A stretch of DNA of 64,000 bases from positions 1-64,000 of the forward strand of contig CASEYJ010000016.1 of assembly GCA_949292175.1 (NCBI GenBank). The letters run 5' to 3'. Both the position numbers and the translations under genes were made by a program. The notes beneath the pieces are model-generated. The model had not been told where the DNA came from, did not search any database, and worked only from the letters and a program-made list of their open reading frames with translations. Positions 7,656 through 16,799 of the stretch are shown piece by piece. Positions within the stretch are counted from its first letter, which is position 1. The number at the start of each line of letters is the position of its first letter. The stretch is from an uncultured bacterium (GTDB lineage: Bacteria; Cyanobacteriota; Vampirovibrionia; Gastranaerophilales; Gastranaerophilaceae).

Positions 7656-8339
7656 TTATATAACCGGTACGTCAATCGGATCAGTTAGTATTACTTCTAA
7701 CTTTTCACCTTTGTATAGCTGAACATCTTTACCTTTTCTGAATAAGTCAGCGGCACTATCTCCGACAAAATATGCTCCTCCGCCTACTCCGCCACCGACA
7801 ACTCCAGCCGGAACTGTTAGAATTTTACCGTATCCGTCCCACAGATCTTCTCCGGTATCAAATCCCCATTCAGTAGCTGTTTTTGCAATATCAACGGTTT
7901 TGTTCCAATTCTGTTTTACTGCATCTCCATAACCTTTTGATGTTGTAATTCCACCATCATATGTCATGTCAGGACGGCTTACAACTGTTAGCGAAAGTGG
8001 AAGCTGACGTCCGTTTGGTGTTACTACGTGGTCAAAATCAAGATAAAGAATTGCTCCTTTTGAAAGTCTTTTTGCGGGAACTATCTGTTTAACTGTCCCT
8101 CTAACAAGCGAACCTGACGGTAGAATTACATCAGTATCTGTCTTTTGATCTGTGACGAGTATAGCTGAAAATTCTGTTCCCGCAGGGGATGTTGTTGTTA
8201 TTGGGTTTAGAAGTTCAAGTGTGAATTTTGTTCCCGCAGGAATGCGTTTTGTTTTTGCATTCGCATTGAACGGAGCAGCTATTGCTGTCTGTGCAATTAG
8301 GAACATAGATAATATTATTGTAAGCAATTTGATTTTCAT
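7656..8339 (-). CDS. Exported protein with beta-rich domain and glycine-zipper-like segment
   Basis: A 227-residue secreted or periplasmic protein. The signal peptide (1-21) ends A-I-A-A-P. The body has two copies of a beta-strand pattern of the type K-F-x-L-E-L-L-x-P-I (about 37-46 and again near the C-terminus as K-L-E-V-I-L-T-D-P-I). Between them are I-L-P-S-G-S-L-V-R-G (about 75-84), seen in several envelope proteins of this group, and a Gly-rich stretch (G-V-V-G-G-G-V-G-G-G, about 179-188). A strong promoter on the minus strand reads TTGCAT, 17 bases, TACAAT, and AAAGGAGAG is the ribosome site. Function is not recognised. Confidence 0.7.
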   Translation of the reverse strand: MKIKLLTIILSMFLIAQTAIAAPFNANAKTKRIPAGTKFTLELLNPITTTSPAGTEFSAILVTDQKTDTDVILPSGSLVRGTVKQIVPAKRLSKGAILYLDFDHVVTPNGRQLPLSLTVVSRPDMTYDGGITTSKGYGDAVKQNWNKTVDIAKTATEWGFDTGEDLWDGYGKILTVPAGVVGGGVGGGAYFVGDSAADLFRKGKDVQLYKGEKLEVILTDPIDVPVI

Positions 8340-8369
8340 AGGCTCTCTCCTTTTGACAAATTATTGTAG

Positions 8370-8398
8370 TTGATTTTTTGAAAAAATGCAAGTATAAT
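8370..8398 (+). promoter_or_regulatory. Promoter of the 8424 gene, divergent from the 8339 promoter
   Basis: TTGATT (8370-8375), a 17-base spacer, TATAAT (8393-8398). The opposing promoter TTGCAT-17-TACAAT for the minus-strand gene overlaps it, so the two start sites share about 40 bases and may compete. Confidence 0.6.
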
Positions 8399-8423
8399 TG
8401 CCGTACTGTTGAGGGTATAAATT

Positions 8424-8966
8424 TTGAGTGAATTAAAGAAACTTTTATATTTGACACTTGTTTTAGTTGTAATTCTTTTAGGGGTAATTCTTCACTCTAA
8501 GTTTGGTTTTGTATCCTTCAAAAACGATGATTGCACTCTTATTCCATATAAAAATGGAAAACAGATTTGCCTTGGACAAGATGCTGGTATGAAAGCTAAT
8601 TTTGAAACTGCATCTGCATATTGTGAAAAAATGAATATGCGACTCCCTACCAGAGAGGAAGCTTGGTACATTTGGGTTGCTTCTGAAAATTGTCAAAGAG
8701 CTTTTGCTTCGGGTGGCACTGTTTCTAAAAATATTTCATATTTTATTTACTATCCTGATGAAAAAGTTCAAGCAATTTCTGTTAAAAATTATTGTAATGA
8801 AATGTCTTCGATTAAATTTTCTCAGGCACTCCAGTATAATAAAGGTTATTTTTGGTTGAATGATTCTGCGGGCGGAAAACTTCATTATTCTGTAAATTAT
8901 GCCTCAGGATCTGTTGAAATTTATAAAGATAAAACACCGTCTCTTGGTGTTCGTTGTGTCAAATAA
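8424..8966 (+). CDS. Membrane-anchored protein with Lcl_C/DUF1566-like fold
   Basis: A 180-residue protein with one N-terminal membrane helix (about 5-25) and an extracytoplasmic domain. The domain shows the pattern L-P-T-R-E-E-A-W near 75, Y-F-W-L-N-D near 146 and a final L-G-V-R-C-V-K. This order (R-L-P-T...E, W-x-x-x near the end, x-x-R-C-V) is that of the Lcl C-terminal/DUF1566 domains found on bacterial surfaces. Four Cys residues in the domain may form disulfides. The start is TTG at 8424, chosen because GAGGG (8411-8415) is well spaced and no ATG lies nearby. Assignment to the domain family is tentative. Confidence 0.65.
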   Translation: MSELKKLLYLTLVLVVILLGVILHSKFGFVSFKNDDCTLIPYKNGKQICLGQDAGMKANFETASAYCEKMNMRLPTREEAWYIWVASENCQRAFASGGTVSKNISYFIYYPDEKVQAISVKNYCNEMSSIKFSQALQYNKGYFWLNDSAGGKLHYSVNYASGSVEIYKDKTPSLGVRCVK

Positions 8967-8996
8967 TTTTTGAATGTCGTTATTATATTTTGATAT

Positions 8997-9025
8997 AAAA
9001 AAAGCCCCGGGAATGAGGCTTTTTT
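8997..9025. terminator. Bidirectional terminator
   Basis: AAAAAAGCC (8998-9006), 10-base loop, GGCTTTTTT (9017-9025). It lies between convergent genes ending at 8966 and 9044 and can stop both. Confidence 0.8.
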
Positions 9026-9043
9026 AGTTTTATTAATCTTGCT

Positions 9044-9556
9044 TTATTTGATTTTATTTATTATTTCTAATACTTGTTTGTTTAAGGATTCATAATCTGA
9101 GTTGTTGTCGATTATAAAATCCCAATCTTCTATATTGTCTAACCCGGTTTCTGTAATATCTGTTTCTCCAATAAGTTCTCCGCGTTTCAATCTATTCTCT
9201 CTAGAAGCTTCTACGCGTATTGTAATTGCTCCTGCATTTTTAAATACTTCATATTCGTGAGGAACCCTAACATCAGTTACAATGATATTTCCAGACTGTT
9301 CTATAATTTTTTTAAGCCAGTAATCTGGGTCCTGAGCTCTTCCCCAGTTGCCAAGGTTTATAAGATCCTGCCTGTATTTTGACTTATTTTGTTCTATCTC
9401 TTCGTAGGTTAATCCTTTTTCTTCTCCATAGGTTAATTTAATTATATCTCCCATTGCACATCTTCTGAAATTAGGTATTTCTTTGAGCATTATCTTTGCT
9501 GCTGTATCTTTCCCAGAGTACTGTTTTCCGGAGAAAATTATTATTCTGTCTGCCAT
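9044..9556 (-). CDS. P-loop kinase resembling animal-type phosphomevalonate kinase
   Basis: A 170-residue nucleotide kinase. The P-loop is G-K-Q-Y-S-G-K-D-T (10-18). It then follows the layout of the animal phosphomevalonate kinase family: K-Y-R-Q-D-L-I near 60, R-A-Q-D-P-D-Y-W near 73, a strand ending T-D-V-R (about 94-97), V-E-A-S-R-E-N-R-L-K-R-G near 115-126, and E-T-G-L-D-N-x-x-D-W-D near 135-146. That family phosphorylates mevalonate-5-phosphate with ATP. No other mevalonate-pathway gene is in the window, so the true substrate could instead be a nucleotide or another phosphorylated compound. A Shine-Dalgarno GAAGGGAG precedes the ATG. Confidence 0.65.
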   Translation of the reverse strand: MADRIIIFSGKQYSGKDTAAKIMLKEIPNFRRCAMGDIIKLTYGEEKGLTYEEIEQNKSKYRQDLINLGNWGRAQDPDYWLKKIIEQSGNIIVTDVRVPHEYEVFKNAGAITIRVEASRENRLKRGELIGETDITETGLDNIEDWDFIIDNNSDYESLNKQVLEIINKIK

Positions 9557-9728
9557 TTTGTAGCTCCCTTCTTTGTAAAAATATTAAATCGCGAAAATCA
9601 ATTATAATCAAGCTTTTCGTTGTTTTTTATTTCATAAAGTTAAGATTTATATAAATTTTCTTGCAATTTCATTGTTTTGGTTTTATTATGAACGAACTAG
9701 TGTATAAAATACAATATTGGAATGAGTT

Positions 9729-10601
9729 ATGGCTTTAAATTTTCAAGAACTGGTTTTTAATTTACAAAAATTTTGGTCGGATTACGGTTGTATAATCCAA
9801 CAGCCTTATGATATAGAAAAAGGTGCTTCTACCATGAACCCTGCAACTTTTTTGAGAGCATTAGGCCCTGAACCTTGGAATACTGCAATGATTGAACCTT
9901 GCAGACGCCCGACCGATGCAAGATATGGCGAAAATCCTAACAGATTGGGACATTATTATCAATTTCAAGTTATCCTAAAACCATCTCCGGATAATACACA
10001 AGAGCTTTATCTTAAGAGTTTGGAAGCTATGGGTATCGACTTGAGAGAACATGATGTTCGTTTCGTTGAAGATAACTGGGAGTCTCCAACTTTGGGTGCT
10101 GCCGGTGTAGGTTGGGAAGTTTGGCTTGATGGTATGGAAATTACTCAGTTCACTTACTTCCAGCAGGTTGGAGGTTTGGAGATTAAGCCTGTTGCACTCG
10201 AATTGACTTACGGGTTGGAACGTATTGCTATGTATCTTCAGAATAAAGAATCTGTGTATGATATTATGTGGAACGATACTTTAAAATATGGTGATATATA
10301 TTTACAAAATGAGATAGAACAATCAAAATATAATTTCGAAGTTTCTAATTCAGAATCTTTGTTTAAAATGTTTGATTTGTATCAAAAAGAAGTTGATAAT
10401 TGTATTAACGCAAAATTGGTTTTGCCGGCGTACGATTACGTATTAAAGTGTTCCCACACTTTCAATTTACTTGATGCTCGCGGAGTAATAAGTAAAGACG
10501 AGAGAATTAATTTTATAAACAGAGTAAGAACAATGGCTTCTGCAGTTGCAAAATTGTATGTAGCCCAAAGAGAGGAACTGGGATTTCCTCTTTGCAAGTA
10601 A
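9729..10601 (+). CDS. glyQ: Glycine--tRNA ligase alpha subunit
   Basis: Catalytic-core subunit of the heterotetrameric bacterial glycyl-tRNA synthetase, 290 residues, full length. The N-terminus ([12 protein letters not shown]), [16 protein letters not shown] near 58-73, and [12 protein letters not shown] near 158-169 are textbook GlyQ. The beta subunit gene (glyS) is not next to it or elsewhere in the window, so the two are unlinked here or glyS lies outside. A TACAAT at 9710-9715 would start transcription about 7 bases before the ATG, which leaves almost no leader and no Shine-Dalgarno. Confidence 0.95.
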   Translation: MALNFQELVFNLQKFWSDYGCIIQQPYDIEKGASTMNPATFLRALGPEPWNTAMIEPCRRPTDARYGENPNRLGHYYQFQVILKPSPDNTQELYLKSLEAMGIDLREHDVRFVEDNWESPTLGAAGVGWEVWLDGMEITQFTYFQQVGGLEIKPVALELTYGLERIAMYLQNKESVYDIMWNDTLKYGDIYLQNEIEQSKYNFEVSNSESLFKMFDLYQKEVDNCINAKLVLPAYDYVLKCSHTFNLLDARGVISKDERINFINRVRTMASAVAKLYVAQREELGFPLCK

Positions 10602-10615
10602 TAGAAGGAATATAA

Positions 10616-12214
10616 ATGGCTAAAAAATTTCATCACCCGACTTTTAGTAAAAATTTTTTGCGTAGAATTACTCAGGTAAAAAATCCTGATGCAATGCTTG
10701 AAGATGCGAAGACCGAAGGTTTAGAAAAGACTCTTGGCGTTTGGGATTTAATTATTTTGGGTATTGGTGCGATCATTGGCGCCGGAATTTTTGCTGTTGT
10801 CGGTATTGCTGCTGCAGGCGGCCCTGAGAGTGTTGGTGCAGGCCCGGCGCTTGCTATATCTATGGTAATCGCTGCGTTTGCGTGTGTCTTCTCAGCGCTT
10901 TGTTATTGCGAATTCGCTGCAATGATCCCTGTTGCAGGTGGTGCTTATACTTATACTTTTGCAACTTTAGGTGAATTTGCCGCTTGGATGGTTGGATGGG
11001 TATTGATGCTTGAATATGCTATCGGTTTTATTGTTGTAGCTTCTTCTTGGTCAAACCATTTGATGCAGTTCTTAAGAGGTTTTTCAAATGTATTGCCTAG
11101 CTTTATTGCAAATCCTCCTATTTGGCTTGTAAGTGATATTGGTTCTGCTACAAAAACTCTTATGGCAACAGGTGTTGATCCTCATTCTGTTATACCTACT
11201 ATCTGTGGTATTCCGTTCTGTATCAATTTGCCTGCTGCGGCGATTATAATTTTATCTACTCTTGTTCTTATCAAGGGTACAAAAGATTCTGCAAAAATGG
11301 CAGGTATTATGGTTGTTATTAAGCTTGCCGTTATTGCGTTGTTTGTTTTAGTTGGAATGTTTTATGTAAAACCTGCTAACTGGGTGCCTTTTGCTCCAAA
11401 CGGAATGGAAGGTATTTGTATGGGTGCATTTTTAATATTCTTTGCTTATATCGGTTTCGATGCTATCGCTACTGTTGCTGAAGAATGTAAAAATCCTCAA
11501 CGAGATTTGCCAATAGGTATTATTGGTTCATTGATTGCTGCTACTGTTGTTTACGTTATGGTAGCTCTTGTTATGACTGGTATGTACCCTACATCTGGAG
11601 CTGTGCCTGCTGCATTTTTGAAAGCTCCGATGGCATTTGTTATGTCTGAAATTGCTCATAAAGATTGGGTTGCAGGTTTGATTTCAGTGGGTTCACTTGC
11701 CGGTTTAACTTCTGTATTATTAGTTATGCAGCTTGCTGCTGTTAGAATTTTATATGCTATGAGCCGTGATAATTTTATTCCAAAAGGTTTGCAGGCTTTA
11801 CACCCTAAATATAAGACTCCTCACCTTTTAACTTGGCTTGTTGGTATTCTTTCAATTATCGGTGTTATGACGTTGGATTTGAACGTTGCTACCGAATTGT
11901 GTAACTTTGGTACATTTACTTCATTTATCGTGGTTTGTGTTGCTGTATTAATTTTACGCCACACTGATCCTGATAGAGAAAGACCATTTAAAGTTCCTTT
12001 CTCACCTTGGTTCCCGGCTATGGGTATTATTTGTTGCGGTGGTTTGATGCTTTATTCAATGCAATCTCTTACTATTTCAGCTTTATTATTCCCTGTATGG
12101 CTTGGTTTAGGCGGTATAATCTACTTTAACTACGGCTTCAGAAGTAATCGAAAATATGAAAATGAAGTGCATTTTGAAAAAGTAGAACATAGAAGACAGG
12201 AATTATTAAAATAA
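10616..12214 (+). CDS. APC-superfamily amino-acid permease (first of tandem pair)
   Basis: A 532-residue membrane transporter with about 12 to 14 helices, of the cationic amino-acid transporter (CAT/YfnA-like) branch. The helix-1 unwound motif G-I-G-A-I-I-G-A-G-I-F (about 48-58) and the family stretch F-F-A-Y-I-G-F-D-A-I-A-T-V-A-E-E (about 273-288) are clear, as is D-R-E-R-P-F-K-V-P near the C-terminus. It probably moves an amino acid with a cation or exchanges it; the substrate is not readable. It lies 14 bases after glyQ and overlaps the next paralogue by one base (TAATG), so the three may be cotranscribed. Confidence 0.85.
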   Translation: MAKKFHHPTFSKNFLRRITQVKNPDAMLEDAKTEGLEKTLGVWDLIILGIGAIIGAGIFAVVGIAAAGGPESVGAGPALAISMVIAAFACVFSALCYCEFAAMIPVAGGAYTYTFATLGEFAAWMVGWVLMLEYAIGFIVVASSWSNHLMQFLRGFSNVLPSFIANPPIWLVSDIGSATKTLMATGVDPHSVIPTICGIPFCINLPAAAIIILSTLVLIKGTKDSAKMAGIMVVIKLAVIALFVLVGMFYVKPANWVPFAPNGMEGICMGAFLIFFAYIGFDAIATVAEECKNPQRDLPIGIIGSLIAATVVYVMVALVMTGMYPTSGAVPAAFLKAPMAFVMSEIAHKDWVAGLISVGSLAGLTSVLLVMQLAAVRILYAMSRDNFIPKGLQALHPKYKTPHLLTWLVGILSIIGVMTLDLNVATELCNFGTFTSFIVVCVAVLILRHTDPDRERPFKVPFSPWFPAMGIICCGGLMLYSMQSLTISALLFPVWLGLGGIIYFNYGFRSNRKYENEVHFEKVEHRRQELLK

Positions 12215-13782
12215 TGGATATTAAAACCGTAATTAAGAATGCTTTTACGAGAAGAAGCACAGATGAACTTATTGCGACAAGTAAAAAATCTGAGTTGAAA
12301 AAAACATTGAATGTTTTTGACTTGATTGTGATTGGTATTGGTGCGGTAGTTGGTACCGGTATATTTACAATTATTGGTACTGCTATTCAGGGTGGTCCTG
12401 AAAATGTAGGTGCCGGTCCTGCTGTTGTAATATCAATGGTTTTGGCAGCTGTTGCTTGCGTTTTTTCAGCCCTTTGTTATTCTGAAATTGCTGCGATGAT
12501 ACCTGTTGCTGGTAGTGCTTATACTTATACTTACGCAACAATGGGTGAATTTATGGCTTGGATGGTTGGCTGGATTTTAATGCTTGAATATGCTATCGGC
12601 AATATTACTGTTGCTAGTGCGTGGACTGGTTATTTGACCCAGTTCTTAAAAGGGTTTAAGCACGTTTTGCCATCATTTATTGTTAATTTCCCTATTTGGT
12701 TGAGAAATGATTATAGATATATGTATTCATTCTGTGACAAGTATGGGTTAGATGTTCATGATAAAATGCCTTTCTTATTTGGACATATTCCATTTGCAAT
12801 TAATTTGCCGGCTATTCTTATCGTGTTGGCGCTTACAGTTCTTTTAATCAAGGGGGTAAAAGAGTCAACAAGATTTGCGAGTATTATGGTTGGCGTAAAT
12901 ATGTTGATGATTTTATCGTTTGTAGTTTTCGGTGCTTTTTATGTGAAGCCTGAAAATTGGACGCCTTTTGCGCCGAATGGTTTCGAAGGTGTCTTTATGG
13001 GCGCGTTCTTAATCTTTTTTGCTTATATCGGTTTTGATGCTATCTCAACGACGGCTGAGGAAACTGAAAATCCTCAAAGAGATTTGCCTGTTGCGATTTT
13101 AGGGACCTTGGTTTTTTGTACCGTGTTGTATGTTTGTGTAGCACTTGTATTAACCGGTACCGTACCGTTGAATCATATTGATACGCAAGCGCCTATTGCT
13201 CATGCGATGAGAGTAATTGGTATGGATTGGCTTGCCGGGTTCATTTCTATTGGTGCCTTGTGTGCTTTAACTTCTGTTTTACTTATTTATCAGTTGGGTA
13301 CTACCAGAATTTTGTATGCAATGAGCCGTGATAGATTTTTGCCTAAATCTTTGAGATTAATTCATAAAAAATATAGAACACCACATGTTTTAACTTGGAT
13401 TTCAGGTATAGTGGTTGTTGTGTGTTCTTTATTTATGGATTTGAATATATCTGCTGAATTATGTAATTTTGGTACTTTTACCTCTTTTATAATAATTTGT
13501 ATTGCAGTGTTAATTTTAAGAAAAACTGAACCTAATAGAGAGAGACCTTTTAAGGTTCCGTTTTGTCCTGTGTTCCCTATTTTAGGTATTATTACTTGCG
13601 GTGGATTGATGATTTATTCAATGCAATCCTTAAAAACTTCTTCTGTTTATTTCCCTTTATGGTTAGTAATCGGATTTCTGATTTATGCTGTGTATGGATA
13701 TAGTCAGAAACGTTATGAAGAAGAAAAGAGAAATCGTAAAGTAGTGATAGTTAAGGATATTAAAGAACCAGCTATCAAGTAA
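12214..13782 (+). CDS. APC-superfamily amino-acid permease (second of tandem pair)
   Basis: A 522-residue paralogue of the preceding permease, similar along most of its length: G-I-G-A-V-V-G-T-G-I-F near 46, F-F-A-Y-I-G-F-D-A-I-S-T-T-A-E-E near 270-285, and N-R-E-R-P-F-K-V-P near 445. The two differ most in the N-terminal tail and in the loop before helix 6, as expected for a duplication followed by change of substrate or partner. The start codon lies within the stop of the first gene. No terminator is seen directly after it. Confidence 0.85.
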   Translation: MDIKTVIKNAFTRRSTDELIATSKKSELKKTLNVFDLIVIGIGAVVGTGIFTIIGTAIQGGPENVGAGPAVVISMVLAAVACVFSALCYSEIAAMIPVAGSAYTYTYATMGEFMAWMVGWILMLEYAIGNITVASAWTGYLTQFLKGFKHVLPSFIVNFPIWLRNDYRYMYSFCDKYGLDVHDKMPFLFGHIPFAINLPAILIVLALTVLLIKGVKESTRFASIMVGVNMLMILSFVVFGAFYVKPENWTPFAPNGFEGVFMGAFLIFFAYIGFDAISTTAEETENPQRDLPVAILGTLVFCTVLYVCVALVLTGTVPLNHIDTQAPIAHAMRVIGMDWLAGFISIGALCALTSVLLIYQLGTTRILYAMSRDRFLPKSLRLIHKKYRTPHVLTWISGIVVVVCSLFMDLNISAELCNFGTFTSFIIICIAVLILRKTEPNRERPFKVPFCPVFPILGIITCGGLMIYSMQSLKTSSVYFPLWLVIGFLIYAVYGYSQKRYEEEKRNRKVVIVKDIKEPAIK

Positions 13783-13905
13783 ATAATTATTAAAAAATAA
13801 TTAATGCACTTGAATTTTGAGCTTTATAATGTAACATGGTTACAGGTCAAGGGCTTTATCCGCCTGTATTTAAGAGAGAATTTATTGTGAGGGTTAAAAT
13901 TAGAT

Positions 13906-15294
13906 ATGATTAGATTATTCTGTAATAATGTTGATGTTTCAGTTGTGGGTGAAGAAAACGGTCTTGATATAGAGCGTGAATTTACCAATTACCAGGATAC
14001 CATTAAGCATATAATAGCAAATCTTAATCAGAGAAAGGATAAGCCAGGTCAGTGGCTTCAGTGGATGAACCTTGGTTATAATGAGGAAACTCTTTGGTAT
14101 GTTAAAGAGTATGCTTCTATGGTTAAGGATAGATTTGAAAATGTTTTGATTCTTGGTATCGGTGGGTCTGCATTAGGTGGACTTGCTATTACGGAAGCTT
14201 TGTTGAAACCTTATTGGAACTTATTGTCTGAAGAAGAGCGTGGCGGTTTGCCTAGAATATTTTTCTTAGATAATATTGACCCTGATACAATGACAGGTTT
14301 ACTTGACTATTTAGACTTAAGTAAGACTTTAGTGAATGTTATCACCAAGTCAGGTGATACTGCTGAAACTATGTCACAGTTTATGATAGTTAAAGATAGA
14401 TTAGAAAAAGAGTTAGGCGACAAATACAGATACAATATTGTCGCCACTACTGATAAAAAGACAGGAATCTTAAGACAGATTGCTGAACAGGAAGGGTATA
14501 AGACTTTTGTTGTTCCTGATGATGTGGGCGGTAGATTTTCAGTATTTTCAGCTGTTGGGTTGTTACCTTTAGCTTTGGTTGGAATAGATATTGATTCTAT
14601 CGTTAATGGTATTAAAGATATGGATTTAGCATTGAAGAATACTGATATTCATGAAAATATTGCAGCTCAAAATGCGTTAATCCATTATTTGCTTGATACT
14701 AAAAAAGGTAAAAATATTTCTGTAATGATGCCTTATTCAAGTCGTTTAAAATATGTTTCTGATTGGTATGCTCAATTATGGGCAGAGTCTTTGGGTAAAA
14801 ATAAAGACAAAGACGGAAATTCTGTTCATGTTGGACCTACTCCTGTTAAGGCTTTGGGTGCTACTGATCAACATTCTCAAATCCAATTGTTTAATGAAGG
14901 TCCTAATAATAAAATTATAAATTTCATTAGAGTTGGAGAGTTTGACAAGACTTTAGAAATTCCGAACATTTTCGAGTATACAGGAATTGGATATTTGGGT
15001 GGAAAAACAATTAATCAGCTTATGAATGCTGAGGCTGATTCTACAAGGGTTGCTTTATCCGATTATGGCAGACCTAATGTTACTATTACCATAGATAAAG
15101 TTGACGGGTATAATATTGGACAACTTCTTTATATGTTTGAAGTTCAGACTGCAATTGCAGGCGAGTTATATAATATTAATACGTTTAATCAGCCAGGGGT
15201 TGAGCAGGCTAAAAATTATACATATGCCTTGATGGGACGTGCAGGGTATGAAGAGTCTGCACATGTTCTCCAAGAAAAAATGGCTACTGTTTAG
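13906..15294 (+). CDS. pgi: Glucose-6-phosphate isomerase
   Basis: Interconverts glucose-6-phosphate and fructose-6-phosphate in glycolysis and gluconeogenesis. Of 462 residues, it has two SIS folds. Signatures are I-L-G-I-G-G-S-A-L-G-G near 82-92, the sugar-phosphate loop T-K-S-G-D-T-A-E-T near 146-154, V-G-G-R-F-S-V-F-S near 206-214, and a C-terminal F-N-Q-P-G-V-E-Q-A-K with the catalytic Lys near 435. A TATAAT at 13825-13830 gives a leader of about 70 bases. GAGGG (13889-13893) is a slightly distant ribosome site. It supplies hexose phosphates to glmS and glycogen synthesis. Confidence 0.95.
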   Translation: MIRLFCNNVDVSVVGEENGLDIEREFTNYQDTIKHIIANLNQRKDKPGQWLQWMNLGYNEETLWYVKEYASMVKDRFENVLILGIGGSALGGLAITEALLKPYWNLLSEEERGGLPRIFFLDNIDPDTMTGLLDYLDLSKTLVNVITKSGDTAETMSQFMIVKDRLEKELGDKYRYNIVATTDKKTGILRQIAEQEGYKTFVVPDDVGGRFSVFSAVGLLPLALVGIDIDSIVNGIKDMDLALKNTDIHENIAAQNALIHYLLDTKKGKNISVMMPYSSRLKYVSDWYAQLWAESLGKNKDKDGNSVHVGPTPVKALGATDQHSQIQLFNEGPNNKIINFIRVGEFDKTLEIPNIFEYTGIGYLGGKTINQLMNAEADSTRVALSDYGRPNVTITIDKVDGYNIGQLLYMFEVQTAIAGELYNINTFNQPGVEQAKNYTYALMGRAGYEESAHVLQEKMATV

Positions 15295-15296
15295 GC

Positions 15297-15324
15297 TTGG
15301 ATTTTTTGCCCTTAACATTATATT
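15297..15324 (+). promoter_or_regulatory. Leaderless promoter
   Basis: TTGGAT (15297-15302), 16 bases, TATATT (15319-15324), then 6 bases and the ATG at 15331. There is no Shine-Dalgarno. Confidence 0.6.
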
Positions 15325-15330
15325 GTATAT

Positions 15331-15834
15331 ATGAAAAATATTTTTATAAAATTTTTAATTGTAGTTGCTTGTTTTAGTCTTGTAAATTTTGCGAATGCCG
15401 CAGATGGGATTAAAACATTAACAGCCGGTGTTTCTTTGAATGAGCAGGTTCCAGTGTCGTTGATGGGTACTTGGCGAGTAGCTTCTGTTTTGAAAAATAC
15501 AGATAGTCCTTCGAGCTTTAAGAAGCAAGGTGTTGATATTTGGAACTTATCTAAATCTGGTGACGTCATTACTCTTAGTAATCCGTTTACGGGAGCTTCG
15601 GCTTCAATATCGGTAAGTTATGTAAACAAAAATACTGTGAAATTTTCAAAAGAGGGAATTTATGATAAGCAGCAATTGACAGATTCGGTTGAGATAACCC
15701 TAAATGGAAATAAGTTTGTTGGTGTTAACAATTTGAAGTTGGAAGCCATTGGGGAAGATAATAAATCTGTAGTTAAAAAAGCTGAATATGTGTTGCGTGG
15801 AGAGAAAATTTCTGGTACAAGTATATTAGAGTAG
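15331..15834 (+). CDS. Exported beta-rich protein of unknown function
   Basis: A 167-residue protein with a signal peptide (about 1-23, ending N-A-N-A-A-D). The mature part contains S-L-M-G-T-W-R-V-A-S-V (about 43-53), which resembles the G-x-W strand that opens lipocalin-like and related small beta-barrel domains, followed by alternating hydrophobic strands. No Cys lies in the mature region, so it is not a lipoprotein. It ends 20 bases before trxB and may be cotranscribed with it. Lipocalin-like is a suggestion only. Confidence 0.65.
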   Translation: MKNIFIKFLIVVACFSLVNFANAADGIKTLTAGVSLNEQVPVSLMGTWRVASVLKNTDSPSSFKKQGVDIWNLSKSGDVITLSNPFTGASASISVSYVNKNTVKFSKEGIYDKQQLTDSVEITLNGNKFVGVNNLKLEAIGEDNKSVVKKAEYVLRGEKISGTSILE

Positions 15835-15854
15835 AAGGATTAAGGATATTATTT

Positions 15855-16799
15855 ATGCAAAAATTTGAATTTGATACTGTGATTTTGGGTGGAGGTCCAG
15901 CTGGATTATCTGCAGGTATTTATGCAAGTAGAGGTGCTGTTTCAACAGCTGTGGTTGATGTTAATATGTTTGGCGGTCAGCCTTCAAATTATCTTGAATT
16001 AGAAAATTATCCCGGATTTTCAACCGTTGGCGGATATGATTTAATGGAAAAGTTTGAGGAGCATGCTGATAAGTTTGGTGTTCAAAAATTCCCGATGCAA
16101 GAATTTGTTAGTATCGACTTGCAGGCTTCTCCAAAAGTTATAAAAACTACTGATAACGAATTCTTAGCCAAAACTGTTATTATCGCAACAGGTGCTCAAC
16201 CAATGAAGTTGGGTGTTCCTGGTGAAAAGGAGTTTGTTGGTAGAGGTGTTAGTTATTGTGCAGTTTGTGACGGAGCCTTTTATAGAGATAAGATTGTTGC
16301 TGTTGTTGGAGGTGGTAATGCTGCTGTTGAAGAAGCTATGTATCTTACTAAATTTGCACAAAAAGTTTATTTGATTCATAGACGCGATGAACTACGTGCT
16401 GATAAAATCGTTCAAGAACGTGCGTTTAAGAATGAAAAGCTTGAATTTGTATGGGATACAGTTGTTTTGGAAGTTAAAGGTCAAGATTTGGTTGAATCTT
16501 TAACTATCAAAAATCTTAAAACTGATGAAGTTTCAGAATTAAGTGTAAACGGAGTTTTCCCATATATAGGAATGACTCCAAATGTGGAATTTTTCAGCGG
16601 CCAACTAGAACAAGATGCAAGAGGTTTTATTGTGACTGATGAGACAATGCAAACTTCTGTTGAAGGCGTTTTCGCTGCTGGTGACGTTAGAAAGACTCCT
16701 TTAAGGCAAGTTATTACAGCGGCTGCTGACGGTGCAGTCAGTGCTGTTTATGCTGTGAAATACTTGGAAGCATTGAAAGAAGTTCCACAAAAAGCATAG
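15855..16799 (+). CDS. trxB: Thioredoxin-disulfide reductase
   Basis: FAD- and NADPH-dependent reductase of thioredoxin, 314 residues. The FAD-binding G-G-G-P-A-G-L-S-A (about 12-20), the redox-active C-A-V-C-D (about 135-139), the NADPH site V-G-G-G-N-A-A-V-E-E-A (about 151-161) with H-R-R-D near 174, and the closing G-V-F-A-A-G-D-V-R motif (about 274-282) are all present and in the usual order. The start follows an AGGAT-type site. It is in line for cytoplasmic redox homeostasis, with no thioredoxin gene in the window. Confidence 0.96.
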   Translation: MQKFEFDTVILGGGPAGLSAGIYASRGAVSTAVVDVNMFGGQPSNYLELENYPGFSTVGGYDLMEKFEEHADKFGVQKFPMQEFVSIDLQASPKVIKTTDNEFLAKTVIIATGAQPMKLGVPGEKEFVGRGVSYCAVCDGAFYRDKIVAVVGGGNAAVEEAMYLTKFAQKVYLIHRRDELRADKIVQERAFKNEKLEFVWDTVVLEVKGQDLVESLTIKNLKTDEVSELSVNGVFPYIGMTPNVEFFSGQLEQDARGFIVTDETMQTSVEGVFAAGDVRKTPLRQVITAAADGAVSAVYAVKYLEALKEVPQKA

